This document shows, piece after piece, positions 1 to 9,463 of a stretch of 59,790 nucleotides of DNA. The notes under the pieces were generated by a model, which did no database searches, was not told where the DNA came from, and saw nothing but the letters and a program-made list of their open reading frames with translations. The first letter of the stretch is position 1, and each line of letters starts with the position of its first letter. Both the position numbers and the translations under genes were made by a program. Source of the stretch: Chloroflexota bacterium (lineage in GTDB: Bacteria > Chloroflexota > UBA11872 > UBA12225); the NCBI GenBank assembly GCA_947446285.1, contig CANFGH010000006.1, positions 1 to 59,790 of the forward strand, given 5' to 3'.

Positions 1-97
1 ATTCGCCTCGAACTGGTCGAGCCGGTATGGCCGCGCAGTGTGCCAGACCGGTCTGATCGGGCGTGTGGGACCGTCGCCTCCCCGGCTTTTACGTGGA

Positions 98-1321
98 TTA
101 GTCCAGGATGCCGATGTGGTGAATGGCGAACTCGTAATGGCCGATTGCCTCGGCGGCGGCGAGTTGACCGCTGCAGACGGCGATCATCAGCCGGTAGAGG
201 TCCTGACCCATCGCCTCTTTTGTCGCGAGACCGGAGATGATCGGTGCAGCCGAGAAATCGAAGTTATCCGACATTTTCGCGACCGTTGCGGCGTTGGCAC
301 AGACCTTCATGACGGGTTGGATTGCGTTACCAAGTGGTGATCCGCGTCCGGTCGTGAAGATATTGAGATGTGACCCTCCCGCAGCTTTCGCCGAGACGGA
401 CACCGCATCGTGGCCCGGTGTGTCCATCAACCACAGACCCTTGCCGGTAATGGGTTGCGCAAAGTCGAGGACGCCTTGAACAGGGCGGGTTCCGCCCTTG
501 AGGATGCACCCGAGGCTCTTCTCCTCGATCGTCGAAAGGCCGCCGGCCATGTTTCCGGGGGTCGGATTGCCTCCCGCGACGGTGGCGCCGACCGCGTTGG
601 CGGCCTTTTCAACATTCGCGACGATTTCGATGATCCGGCGGGCGACTTCCTCATTGCAGGCGCGTCGGGCGAGAATGTGTTCGGCGCCCATCATCTCCGT
701 TGTTTCCGAGAAGCAGACGGTTCCGCCAAAGTCGATCAGGATGTCGGCGCAAACGCCAACGACGGGGTTCGATGCCATGCCGGACGTCGCATCAGAACCA
801 CCGCATTCGGCGGCCATGATGAGTTCGCTGACCGGGAACTCCTCGCGTTCAGCATTGGCGATGGCTTCGGCGAGGGCACCCGCAAGCGTGGTCCCTTGGG
901 CGATGGCTTTCACCGATCCGCCGCATGCCTCAATGGACATGGTCGACACTGGCCGGCCTGGGGTTCTCAGGAGCGCTTCATGGGCAATATGGCTGTCACG
1001 GCCATCATTCGCCTGGTTCACGAGAAGCACCGCTGCGACGTTCGGTGCCGAGGCTGCGCCGATCAGGACGCGGTCGGTCATTGCCTCGTCTTCCTTGCCA
1101 CTTACTCCATCGTCGAGGTAAGGGACAGCGATCGCACCCGGGATGCGGGCAGCAATCCGCTGGGCAACGAGGTGTGCGCCGGCAACGACCGGAAGGATGA
1201 TCAGGTGATTGCGGATGCCGGGCCTCCCGTGAGACCGCCGGTAACCGAGGAAAGTTTGCGGAAGCGGGTCCGTTGCAAGATGAACTGCGATCCCGGTCGG
1301 TAGCGACAGCGCCTGCGTCAT
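98..1321 (-). CDS. UxaA/GarD-family hydro-lyase, large (C-terminal-type) subunit
   Basis: This 407-residue protein belongs to the UxaA/GarD family (altronate, galactarate or sulfolactate lyase large subunit). Visible family signatures are GYRRSHGRPGIRN near residue 26, CGGSDATSG near 177, MDTPGHDAVS near 301 and GSPLGNAIQP near 330. The small N-terminal SAF domain found in full-length altronate dehydratase is absent, so this is the split-subunit architecture. A partner SAF subunit may lie beyond the left edge. The ATG follows AGGGA at good ribosome-binding spacing. It lies 95 bases downstream of the TyrA-like dehydrogenase on the same strand and may be cotranscribed with it. The family assignment is firm; the substrate (altronate, galactarate, sulfolactate or another hydroxy acid) cannot be told from sequence. 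Confidence 0.85.
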   Translation of the reverse strand: MTQALSLPTGIAVHLATDPLPQTFLGYRRSHGRPGIRNHLIILPVVAGAHLVAQRIAARIPGAIAVPYLDDGVSGKEDEAMTDRVLIGAASAPNVAAVLLVNQANDGRDSHIAHEALLRTPGRPVSTMSIEACGGSVKAIAQGTTLAGALAEAIANAEREEFPVSELIMAAECGGSDATSGMASNPVVGVCADILIDFGGTVCFSETTEMMGAEHILARRACNEEVARRIIEIVANVEKAANAVGATVAGGNPTPGNMAGGLSTIEEKSLGCILKGGTRPVQGVLDFAQPITGKGLWLMDTPGHDAVSVSAKAAGGSHLNIFTTGRGSPLGNAIQPVMKVCANAATVAKMSDNFDFSAAPIISGLATKEAMGQDLYRLMIAVCSGQLAAAEAIGHYEFAIHHIGILD

Positions 1322-1416
1322 GGCAATCCCTGTACGTTGGTGTTGATGAACATGGAGTGGTGGCCACTCGGTTGGGGGTTAGCCTACCACCGCTACCGGG
1401 ACGGGAATGTACGACG

Positions 1417-2403
1417 CTAGAAGAATAGTCTTCGACGCGTCGGGGTAGGCAGGTCTGGCAGTACGGCGAGTTCGGGCGAAGACTTGCGGGTGGTCATCCA
1501 TTGACGCCGCCGGCTTGCAGTTGCGTCAATCCCGATCGGGGACGTGTCGCCGTCAAGGATCTTCTGGCGCGTCGCCTGAAGGTCAGCGATGACCTGTTCG
1601 ATCCACCTCACGGCATGGTCGGAAACGGTGGTCACATCACCTTCGATCCCTTGTTCCGGATCTTCCAGCGCGCGCGTCATCTCGGCGAAGGCAACGCCGC
1701 CGGCACGGTCGAAGTCATTTGGTGACGTAGTGGTTGGCGTCTCGCCGAGGACGACCCGCACGAGGGTCGCGGCGATCAGGGTCGGCAGGACTGATGCGGC
1801 GGTAGCCAGTGCATCGAATTCGCGCGGGTCGGCGAAGAACGCCGTAGCGCCACCGGCTTCGAGGATTGCCTGCACCACACCAACCGCGTCCGGATGTGCC
1901 GACGGTGACGGACTGATTCCGGCTACTGCATCAGCGAATGGGCGCACGGGTGATGTCCCCTTGGCGGATGACGCCCCGACCCCACCCGAGCGTGGTTCGG
2001 AACCGCTCCGCGTGGGTGGGGCTGTTCGGGTCCAGGCAATCGGGGTTGCGCAGATGACGCTTGCGTGTGAAGGCAGCATCCGGGCAGCATCGTCCAGGGC
2101 GCGCTCATGACCGGTTCCGGCGATGATGACGACCGTACCGGAAGCAAGATGGGTCGCAATGTCCCGCAGGACGCTTGGGCGTTCACTCGCGCCGGTCGTG
2201 ACAATCACAACGGTCGCACCTGAGACGGTCCCGGCCAAGTCGGCCGATACACGCCCGGCATTTCCTGACTTGCGGGCTGCCCGGCCAGTGTCGGGATCTG
2301 GTTCCCAGAGTTCGATGGGATCGAAGCGCGTTGCCAGAACTGCGCAGAAGGCGATGCCAATCTCACCCGCACCGAGAACCGCGGCTTTTGGTCGGTCAGC
2401 CAT
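1417..2403 (-). CDS. TyrA-like NAD(P)-dependent dehydrogenase
   Basis: A 328-residue protein with an N-terminal Rossmann fold: the GAGEIG dinucleotide motif is near residue 11, with an acidic residue at the end of the second strand (LWEPD). The helical half contains HPDAVG and FDALATAASVLPTLIAA (about 210-225), which resembles the prephenate/arogenate dehydrogenase family where HD(R/A)L..AVSHLP is usual. The canonical catalytic histidines are not convincingly conserved, and residues 125-150 are a low-complexity Ser/Gly/Arg stretch, so the substrate may differ from prephenate. No Shine-Dalgarno is visible. A -10-like TACGAT ends seven bases before the ATG, suggesting a leaderless message. The next gene on the strand is the UxaA-family lyase, so a role in hydroxy-acid catabolism is an alternative to tyrosine synthesis. 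Confidence 0.6.
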   Translation of the reverse strand: MADRPKAAVLGAGEIGIAFCAVLATRFDPIELWEPDPDTGRAARKSGNAGRVSADLAGTVSGATVVIVTTGASERPSVLRDIATHLASGTVVIIAGTGHERALDDAARMLPSHASVICATPIAWTRTAPPTRSGSEPRSGGVGASSAKGTSPVRPFADAVAGISPSPSAHPDAVGVVQAILEAGGATAFFADPREFDALATAASVLPTLIAATLVRVVLGETPTTTSPNDFDRAGGVAFAEMTRALEDPEQGIEGDVTTVSDHAVRWIEQVIADLQATRQKILDGDTSPIGIDATASRRRQWMTTRKSSPELAVLPDLPTPTRRRLFF

Positions 2404-2508
2404 GTGACGGATCGTAACAACCCATCCCCACCACGCCGTGGCTGCAACGTGCCTTGCTGCAAATGCCGAACTGATCAGGACAGCGTGATCACCGAAGTCA
2501 GATGACGG

Positions 2509-3144
2509 TCATCTTGCGATGAATGGCAGACGGGCAAGCGGCTCGTATCGGCTTCCTCCCACCCCCATCTCACTGCGCCAGAGTTCGATCCCGTCGGGGT
2601 TCCACGTTGCCGGAGTGCTGGTGTCGTACTCCGAAAGCGCCTTTTGCAACCAAGGCGTAGTGCATCGTCCGGAGCGGGCCCGACCGAGAGTTGCATGGGG
2701 CCGGAAGGATGAACGGTCCGGGATCGGGACGATTTCGGAGAGCGAGTCCCGTACTGCGTATGCGAGACGCGTGAGAGGCCCGATGCTTCCACCGACGCGG
2801 TACCAGATGACCTGTGGATGCTGTGGGGTCGGAAAGAGTTCGACGGCGTCAAGGCTCAGACTCAGATGGTGCGAACCGAGTGGATGACCATCCGGCGAGG
2901 TGTGATGGCGATCACGCCCGACCACCTCGGCGAGGGCTTCGATGACTTCAGCGACCGTGTCACGGGGTACGTGTCCGAGAAACGCCAAGGTCACGTGCAG
3001 ACCTTCCGGCCGGACCCAGCGGACATCGCGTCCCATGTCGGCCGTGCGTAATGCTTCGATGGTTGCCTGTGCACGCACCAAGGCCTCTTGGGCAAGGGGT
3101 ATTGCAACAAAGAGGCGAGGCTCGGTCGCGGGCTGTTCGGTCAT
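2509..3144 (-). CDS. thpR: RNA 2',3'-cyclic phosphodiesterase (2H family)
   Basis: 211 residues, the normal size for ThpR/LigT. The two HxT catalytic motifs of the 2H phosphoesterase superfamily are intact: HVTL at residues 50-53 and HATL at 150-153. The family hydrolyses 2',3'-cyclic phosphate RNA ends to 2'-phosphates in the cytoplasm and also shows reversible 2'-5' RNA ligation in vitro. The N-terminus RLFVAIPL is typical of the family. It is divergent from galU, with a 346-base gap between the start codons. No strong ribosome-binding site is seen before the chosen ATG. Confidence 0.9.
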   Translation of the reverse strand: MTEQPATEPRLFVAIPLAQEALVRAQATIEALRTADMGRDVRWVRPEGLHVTLAFLGHVPRDTVAEVIEALAEVVGRDRHHTSPDGHPLGSHHLSLSLDAVELFPTPQHPQVIWYRVGGSIGPLTRLAYAVRDSLSEIVPIPDRSSFRPHATLGRARSGRCTTPWLQKALSEYDTSTPATWNPDGIELWRSEMGVGGSRYEPLARLPFIAR

Positions 3145-3490
3145 TTCACGTTTTCGGCAGGGGTGATGACGGAATGTTTGGAGAAATCAATGTGGATCGG
3201 CACTGTCGTGCCCACGCTCGACCCTGCCATGATGTGCGCGCACGGTGTTTGAAGCATGGGATGGTTTTGGCGTGCGTCGAGAGTTGTCAGGTCCCGGGCG
3301 GCTGGTTGGCAGTGGCATCCTACTAGGTGCAGGTAATCCATGAGGGAGTGCCCGGTGGCTACACGAGTGGTGAGTGTCCCGTTTGAATTCGCACCGAGCG
3401 AAGTGCATTGATCACGTGATTCCGGCCGGGAAGCACGTGCGGCACCGTTCCTGATCAAGACAAGTGAACACAGACCCTAGGACATTCAGG
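3145..3490. other. Intergenic region between divergent thpR and galU
   Basis: About 346 bases separate the two start codons. No terminator hairpin, recognisable riboswitch or good sigma-70 promoter was seen. Short open frames on either strand here have no ribosome-binding sites and no recognisable protein features. It presumably carries the promoters of both flanking genes. Confidence 0.4.
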
Positions 3491-4414
3491 ATGACGACGC
3501 GCCACCTTCCCACCGGAGCAGCCCCCGGAACCGGCACGTTTGGGCCAGTCCGAACAGCCGTCTTTCCGGCGGCAGGTTTCGGCACGCGCATGCTTCCGGC
3601 CACGAAAGCGGTCCCGAAGGAAATGCTTACCGTTGTCGACCGACCGGTCATCCAGTACGGCGTCGAAGAGGCCGTCGCCTCGGGAATCGGGAAGATCGTG
3701 GTGATCACGGCGGCGGGCAAGGGGTCTTTGGAGGACCACTTCGATGCAAGCCGTGAACTCGAACATGTCCTTGAGCGCAAGGGTGATGAGGCCAACCTGG
3801 CGGTAATCCGCGGGGTCGCTTCCATGGCGAGCATGTCGTACGTTCGGCAGGCCCATGCCCTCGGACTTGGCCACGCGGTCCTTTTGACAGAACCGCTTGT
3901 CGGGAATGAGCCGTTTGCAGTCTTCCTCCCCGACGACATCATGGACGGGGGTGATGACCCGGTCATGGCGCAACTGATGCGCGTCTACGACGAACACCGT
4001 TGCTCAGTCATCGCCGTCGAGCGGGTGCCGAGGGAGCATGTCTCACGCTACGGGGTGCTGGCCGTGGAGACCATTGGCCCCCGTCTGCACCGCATCACGG
4101 ACATGGTCGAGAAGCCTGCGGTGGGCGCCGCGCCATCCAATCTGGCCATCATGGGCCGCTACATCCTGACCCCGACCATCTTTGAAAAGCTGCGCGAGAC
4201 CACACCGGGCGCGGGTGGTGAGATCCAGTTGACCGACGGGATCCGTCGCCTCCTTGCTGAGGAAACCGTGCTTGCCTGCGAGTACGTGGGCACGCGGTAC
4301 GACTGCGGTTCAAAGCTTGGCTACCTACGAGCGAACGTCGAGATGGGTCTGCGCCACCCGGTCCTTGGCCCATCGGTGCGTGAACTCCTTGCAGAAATCC
4401 TCGGTCGTTCCTGA
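3491..4414 (+). CDS. galU: UTP--glucose-1-phosphate uridylyltransferase
   Basis: GalU makes UDP-glucose from UTP and glucose-1-phosphate, feeding cell-surface polysaccharide and glycolipid synthesis. The nucleotide-binding signature FPAAGFGTRMLPATKAVPKEM sits about 25 residues in. Further family blocks are DRPVIQYGVEEA, FLPDDIMDG (metal-binding Asp), VEKP and GRYILTP. About 307 residues from ATG 3491; an in-frame GTG at 3464 would add nine residues. Neither start has a clear Shine-Dalgarno, so the ATG was preferred. It is followed after 193 bases by a polyprenyl diphosphate synthase on the same strand. Confidence 0.9.
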   Translation: MTTRHLPTGAAPGTGTFGPVRTAVFPAAGFGTRMLPATKAVPKEMLTVVDRPVIQYGVEEAVASGIGKIVVITAAGKGSLEDHFDASRELEHVLERKGDEANLAVIRGVASMASMSYVRQAHALGLGHAVLLTEPLVGNEPFAVFLPDDIMDGGDDPVMAQLMRVYDEHRCSVIAVERVPREHVSRYGVLAVETIGPRLHRITDMVEKPAVGAAPSNLAIMGRYILTPTIFEKLRETTPGAGGEIQLTDGIRRLLAEETVLACEYVGTRYDCGSKLGYLRANVEMGLRHPVLGPSVRELLAEILGRS

Positions 4415-4607
4415 ACGCGCTGGTGTTTTGCACCCGGTCGGTGCCGATCGGTTGACCGTTAGGTTTGAATCCGAATGTCAGTAGGGTTCGGTGATGTAGG
4501 TGGCTTGCGGGTATCCATGCCCGCTTGTGCGGCGGGAATGCTCGTTGACGGGTGGTTATGCGCTTGAGACATCGGCTGGCGTGGATGGAACCCTGGGGGG
4601 TGATGCG

Positions 4608-5687
4608 ATGAGCAGTCTCGAGCGTGCACGCTCACGATGGACTGGGCGGATTGAGGCGGGAATGCGTGACGTCGTGGCGCGTCATGCGCCTGATGCGCGA
4701 ATCGCTCGTGTCGCCGAACCGACCGCGGACCTTAGTCCCGGAGCGCCGTCGCATTACGGCATGATGCGCTACCACCTCGGGTGGGTCGATGAAGCATTCG
4801 AACTTGCGCAATCACCGACCGGGAAGCGCCTTCGTCCCTTGCTCGCAATCCTGGGGGCCGAGGCGTGCGGGGCCGACGGTTCGCGGGCACTTCCGATCGC
4901 GGTGGCACTCGAACTTCTCCACAACTTCACCTTGATCCACGACGATATCGAAGATGGCGATACGCACCGCCATCACCGCCCCACGGTATGGAAGGTTTGG
5001 GGTGAAGCGCAGGGAATCAACGCCGGCGATGGCATGCACGTTCTTTCCACCCTTGCACTCCTTGAACTTGTGGACTCGGGCGTTTCCCCGGCACTTGTCA
5101 CCAACCTTGCGAGTCGGTTCGCGCGGACAAGCCTGATCGTCACCGAGGGTCAGCATCTGGACCTGGAGTTTGTTGGCCTCGCGGATGTGACGCCCGAGGC
5201 GTACCTCGACATGATTGCCAGGAAGTCGGCAGCGCTGATCTCGTGTGCGATGGCCATGGGGGCTCAAGTGGCGGATGCTTCGTCAGAGACGGTCGCGGCG
5301 ATGGCGGATTTCGGATTCGCGCTGGGGTTGGGATTCCAAGTCCGGGATGACATCCTCGGGATATGGGGAGATGCTGCTCGTACCGGGAAGCCGACCAGTG
5401 ATCTCGCGCGTCGCAAGAAGACCTTGCCAACGCTCGTGGCGCTCTCCGGGTTGGAAGGTGCCGACCGGCTGAGTATCGCCACTCTTCTGGCGTCTCCGGA
5501 CCCGTCGCCGAAAATGGTCGACAAGGCGCGTGACGCAATCGACCGCTCAGGCGCACGACAGCATTGCGAGTTGCTGGTTGCGAAATACTCCGAAAATGCA
5601 AGGCGTCATCTTGCGGTGCTTCCCGATGGGGAGGCCCGGAACGCCCTCGGTGATCTCGTGACCTACCTCGCTTCCCGGGACGCGTGA
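4608..5687 (+). CDS. Polyprenyl (trans-isoprenyl) diphosphate synthase
   Basis: A chain-elongating isoprenyl diphosphate synthase that condenses isopentenyl diphosphate with allylic diphosphates. The first aspartate-rich motif DDIED is at residues 112-116 and the second, DDILGIWGD, at 247-255; GKRLRP at 72-77 is the upstream substrate-binding block. 359 residues. ATG 4608 is chosen because a GGGGGGTGAT ribosome-binding sequence stands just upstream; the open frame extends back to 4500 without another good start. Product length (C15, C20 or longer) is not decidable here; quinone side chains, undecaprenyl precursors or carotenoids are all possible. The gene converges on hemW. Confidence 0.88.
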   Translation: MSSLERARSRWTGRIEAGMRDVVARHAPDARIARVAEPTADLSPGAPSHYGMMRYHLGWVDEAFELAQSPTGKRLRPLLAILGAEACGADGSRALPIAVALELLHNFTLIHDDIEDGDTHRHHRPTVWKVWGEAQGINAGDGMHVLSTLALLELVDSGVSPALVTNLASRFARTSLIVTEGQHLDLEFVGLADVTPEAYLDMIARKSAALISCAMAMGAQVADASSETVAAMADFGFALGLGFQVRDDILGIWGDAARTGKPTSDLARRKKTLPTLVALSGLEGADRLSIATLLASPDPSPKMVDKARDAIDRSGARQHCELLVAKYSENARRHLAVLPDGEARNALGDLVTYLASRDA

Positions 5688-5859
5688 GCGACCCGTCACA
5701 CGCGACCCCCACCCCTTTGCTCATCCCGTTGCGCGCCGGGCTTGGCTGGCGACCCAAGTCTCGCCAGATCAAGGTGGGGAGGCTGTGGCCACGAGACAGT
5801 TTTCCGTCACCAGCCTAGCGTTGCGGCGGGAGAGGGGCGTGATCTGAACCCCGTAGCGA

Positions 5860-7122
5860 TCAGAGGAACCGGGAGGCGATGTCATTGCTCGCCAGGAGGC
5901 CACGGTCGGTCAGGCAGGCACGACTGTCGTCAACGCGCAGGAACCCATGTGGGGCGACTTCGTCGAAGATTGTCCGCCACCGCTCACGAGGGTCAATGCC
6001 AAACCGTTCGATGAACCGGGCGAAGTCGATGCCCTCGTCGCGCATCCTCAACGCGAGCATTGCGGTCTCGCCGGGTGTGGCGTCCGGACCGAGGGTCTCA
6101 CTCCCTTCCTCAACCGGACGGCCAGACTGCATCGCAGCGAGGTAGTGATCGAGGCTTCGGACATTCCACGACCGGCGACCGTCGATGTACCGGTGTGCCC
6201 CGACGCCAAAGCCGTGATAAGCCTCGTTGCGCCAGTACGCAAGATTGTGGCGGGATTCATGCCCCGGTTTTGCCCAGTTCGAGACTTCATAGTGGCGGAA
6301 ACCGGCTTGGGTGAGTTCGGGCAGGGCAACGTCGTACATGTCGGCAACGAGATCGTCGTCCGGAACGGACCACTGGCCGCTTGAGACCTGGCTGGCAAGT
6401 GGCGTGCCCACCTCGATTGCCAGGGCGTAGAGGCTAACGTGATCCGGTTCTGTTTCGAGGGCACGCTTCAGGTGTTCCTGCCACATCTCCAGGGTCTGCC
6501 ATGGGAGGCCGTAGATCAGGTCAAGGTTCACCGAGATCGATCCGCATGCTTTCAATGCCTCAACGGCACGGATTGCCGTCTCCGCGTCGTGGGTCCGCCC
6601 GAGACGTTTCAGCGTCGGATCATCTAGGCTCTGGACCCCAAGGCTTACCCGGTTCACACCGAGGTTCACCCATGAACCGATCAGTGCCGGGTTGAAGCCA
6701 GGGTTCGCCTCAAGTGTCACTTCGGCGAGGTTCAAGCGCGCGCCAAACCGGGTGGCAATGGCCGTGATGATCGTTTCGAGTTGAGCAGGTTCCAGCAGCG
6801 ACGGCGTCCCCCCGCCCAGATACATCGTTTCGAGCGGAACATCGGGGTTGGCACCCGGTGATCCAATGCGGATCTCGTCGGCAAGCGAGGCAACATAGGC
6901 CGGGATATGCTGTTCCACCCCTGCGAAGGTGGCAAAGTCGCAATACGCGCACATCGTCCGACAGAAGGGGACGTGAATGTAGGCGCTCCGGGGCGTGTGC
7001 CACCGTGGAGGTGGTGCGCCTATTTTCCCGTCCAGCCTCACGCGATTTGCATACGCTGCGCTTGGCCCACCCGCCGTCATCGGGTCAATATGCTTGTCTC
7101 CTCCGCCCAATCTCAGAATCAT
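5860..7122 (-). CDS. hemW: Radical SAM heme chaperone HemW
   Basis: 420 residues. The radical SAM cluster motif CRTMCAYC puts the three iron-sulfur ligands at Cys54, Cys58 and Cys61 (CxxxCxxC), preceded by the family IHVPFC block. GGGTPSLL (SAM-binding glycine motif), EANPG and the C-terminal HemW domain with HNLAYW follow. HemW was long annotated as oxygen-independent coproporphyrinogen oxidase, but proteins of this type bind heme and deliver it to respiratory enzymes. That fits the resABC cytochrome genes elsewhere in the window. ATG 7122 has GGAG nine bases upstream; Met15 (position 7080) is an alternative start. Confidence 0.88.
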   Translation of the reverse strand: MILRLGGGDKHIDPMTAGGPSAAYANRVRLDGKIGAPPPRWHTPRSAYIHVPFCRTMCAYCDFATFAGVEQHIPAYVASLADEIRIGSPGANPDVPLETMYLGGGTPSLLEPAQLETIITAIATRFGARLNLAEVTLEANPGFNPALIGSWVNLGVNRVSLGVQSLDDPTLKRLGRTHDAETAIRAVEALKACGSISVNLDLIYGLPWQTLEMWQEHLKRALETEPDHVSLYALAIEVGTPLASQVSSGQWSVPDDDLVADMYDVALPELTQAGFRHYEVSNWAKPGHESRHNLAYWRNEAYHGFGVGAHRYIDGRRSWNVRSLDHYLAAMQSGRPVEEGSETLGPDATPGETAMLALRMRDEGIDFARFIERFGIDPRERWRTIFDEVAPHGFLRVDDSRACLTDRGLLASNDIASRFL

Positions 7123-7360
7123 TTCCCCGCGCTCCGCTTAGGCTGGGCCACGCGTGACATTGCCATGAGGGTACGCCCCTGGTCGCGCGAGAGAGACGTC
7201 CTCCCCCCCTCCCCCGCACCTGGCGGCGATTGCGATTGCAGAGGGGAGACAGCCGTAGTCCTTGGTGAGGGGACCCGGCTAGGAGCGCCGGCGCACTCGG
7301 CGGCAGGGGGTTGCTGGGTGGTGTGGTCGTGACGTGACTTCGCACGGAGTGCGCTGAAGC

Positions 7361-8293
7361 GTGGCCAGCCGGCAAAGGCGGTACGTTGGAGTGGTGGTGG
7401 CAAAGCAGAGACCAGGCCGGGACGCAGTTGTTGATGTGCATGCGCATGTTCATGACGTATCAGTTATTCGCAATCGGGCAGCCTTTGCTTCGCAGGATCC
7501 GTGGTTTGGGGTACAGAACCCGCCCGGGTCGCGTCGGTTGTCGACGGTTTCGCGCTTGGTCGCGCAGATGGATGCCGACGGCATCGATGTTTCGTGGGCC
7601 CTGGGATTTGGTTGGCGGGACCACGGCGTTGCGGTGGCTCAGAACGATCTCATTCGTGAAGCCGCTCTCGGGCATGAAACACGGCTCCGACTGTTCGGGT
7701 CGGTCAATCCGGCCTCGGGCCTCGGGGCCATTCGGGAAATTGAGCGGTTGGCGTCTCGTGGATTTTCCGGTATTGGAGAACTGTTCCCAGAAGGGCAAGG
7801 GTTTGATGTCACTGACCGCAAAGCGATGGCCCCGTTGCTTGAGGCGTGCGAGGCCACACGGATGGCGCTTGTCGTCCATGCGAGTGAGCCGGTCGGTCGT
7901 GACTATCCCGGTAGGGACCACACGACGCCTGATCGAGTGCTCAGCCTGATCGATCTCGCAGCCGAGGTTGCGCCAACGGTGACGCTCATCATCGGTCACC
8001 TTGGCGGTGGGCTCCCCTTGTACGCCCACATGCCGGATGTCCGGCGCAGTATCGAACGCGCCCGGGTCTGGTTTGACACGGCGGCATGCCGGTTCCTGTG
8101 GGACCCCTCAGTGCTTGCGCAAGCATCGAGGCTGTGCCCGGGGCGCATCCTGTTTGGTTCGGACCATCCGGTAGGAGGGATCAGTGCGATGCGCCGGTGG
8201 GTGGACGGTGCTGATCTCACACCGGAGGTCCGGGCCGGAGTGATGGGCCTGGATGCACCCGCTCTAAGGAGCATTGAGCGAGATAGCGGGTAG
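7361..8293 (+). CDS. Amidohydrolase-family metal-dependent hydrolase (amidohydrolase 2 type)
   Basis: 310 residues with a TIM-barrel amidohydrolase pattern: HAH at 27-29 (metal ligands on strand 1), VVHASEP in mid-protein, LIIGHLGGG (strand 6 histidine) and FGSDHPVG near the C-terminus (catalytic aspartate). This is the PF04909-type family, which contains decarboxylases and hydrolases of cyclic or aromatic acids. The substrate is unknown. The start is ambiguous: GTG 7361 has GGAG eleven bases upstream, while GTG 7397 has GGAG at five bases and would trim 12 residues. The upstream 238-base gap holds C- and G-rich runs but no recognisable gene. Confidence 0.78.
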   Translation: MASRQRRYVGVVVAKQRPGRDAVVDVHAHVHDVSVIRNRAAFASQDPWFGVQNPPGSRRLSTVSRLVAQMDADGIDVSWALGFGWRDHGVAVAQNDLIREAALGHETRLRLFGSVNPASGLGAIREIERLASRGFSGIGELFPEGQGFDVTDRKAMAPLLEACEATRMALVVHASEPVGRDYPGRDHTTPDRVLSLIDLAAEVAPTVTLIIGHLGGGLPLYAHMPDVRRSIERARVWFDTAACRFLWDPSVLAQASRLCPGRILFGSDHPVGGISAMRRWVDGADLTPEVRAGVMGLDAPALRSIERDSG

Positions 8294-8377
8294 CACAATC
8301 AGCGTTTCTTTTCGGTCACCGCGTATTTCACAGATGCAATATAATTCGCGTGGTAGTCTAGTTTGAGACGGAATCCA

Positions 8378-9119
8378 ATGCAATACCTTGATATTCTTGG
8401 CCACGAGACGTGGGTTTCGGTTCCAGACAAGGATCGAGAGCCTCTGCTGCTCCTTCACGGAGGCTTGACCAGTACCGCCCACATGTTGCAGGTGGGGAAC
8501 TTTTTGGACCCCAAGTACCGGGTAAGTGCGTTCGATCGACGTGGTCATGGACGCACGGCAGACTCGGCCGAGCCGTTTCACTACGACACCATGGCGGACG
8601 AAACGATTGCTGTCCTTGAGGCAATCGGAGGGCCGAGTCATATCGTTGGCTGGAGTGATGGTGGAAACATTGGACTAATTGTTGCTAGCAGGCGCCCTGA
8701 TCTGGTGAAGCGTCTTGTGGTAATCGGCTCAAATTTTTGGGTTTGATGGTTTAGATTTGTCACGTGGGGGAATTGATCTGTTAAGCATGACAATTAATGA
8801 TCAAGGCAAGCAGGGACTGTTTGGAGACTATGCTTCGAATTCCCCGGATGGTCCGAGTCATTAAGACATGTTTATAGAAAAAACTCTACAGATGTGGGCA
8901 TCTGATCCGAACCTGACTCTGGATAATTTATCGACGATTAAAGTACCGGTCTTAGTGCTTGTTGGTGACCATGACTGGGTTCATTGGCCACATACCATTG
9001 CGTTCTACGAGAATATTTCAGGTGCTCAACTTGCGGTCGTTCCGGGTGCTGGCCACGCAGTGCCGTTGCAGCTCCTTGATAAAGTTGCCCAAATTGTTGA
9101 CGACTTTCTAACGCAGTAG
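8378..9119 (+). pseudogene. Alpha/beta hydrolase pseudogene (frameshift plus stop codon)
   Basis: The first part encodes LLLHGGLTS (oxyanion-hole HGG), DRRGHGRT and GWSDGG (nucleophile elbow, Gly-x-Ser-x-Gly), then stops at TGA 8744-8746. Shifting frame by one base at the T/G-rich run around 8731-8744 continues the fold (DGLDLSRGG) to a second in-frame stop, TAA 8862-8864. After that LTLDNLSTIKVPVLVLVGDHD and PGAGHAVPL complete the C-terminal half with its Asp and His. Read through both lesions the protein would be about 247 residues, a normal size. Base composition is clearly AT-richer than the flanks, suggesting imported DNA. An alternative is a sequencing error at the homopolymer, but that would not explain the TAA. 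Confidence 0.8.
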
Positions 9120-9463
9120 CAATTGGTGAGGTCCATAATCCTCTCGTGCCAAACTGTACATCCAAAATCAAATTGTGCATAATAATATATATTGTATATA
9201 AATAATATCTTCACTATTAATATTGCGTATAAAAATAATAGCGAGCGTGACTGGTGGTCAACTCTCCACCAAGCGGAGCGCGGCCATCTGATCTTCCCAA
9301 GTTCTCGCCGGGCACCTGATGATGGATTGATCAAGCTGGCACACCCCCGCCGTGGACCCGGGTTTTGCCACCCAATCCTCACGTTCGTCTCTGTCTCCCA
9401 TACCGTGTCTCAAGGTCCGTCTCCGCAATGGGCGTTACTATCTCTTCCGAGGAAGAGTGCCCG
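9120..9463. other. AT-rich intergenic segment
   Basis: A 344-base gap. Positions about 9160-9240 are strikingly AT-rich (runs such as ATAATATATATTG and TATAAAAATAATA) in a genome that is otherwise GC-rich. No DnaA boxes, terminal inverted repeats, transposase remnant or RNA gene were seen. It continues the atypical composition of the upstream pseudogene and may be the tail of one imported segment. The TATAAAAATAAT stretch could act as a promoter -10/UP-like region for rdgB, which is not proven. Confidence 0.5.

Noticed and set aside
410..1303. A 297-codon plus-strand open frame
   Set aside because: Antisense to the UxaA-family gene; composition is that of a high-GC shadow frame.
9120..9250. 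Replication origin in the AT-rich stretch
   Set aside because: No cluster of DnaA boxes and no dnaA/dnaN/gyr genes nearby; more easily explained as foreign DNA.
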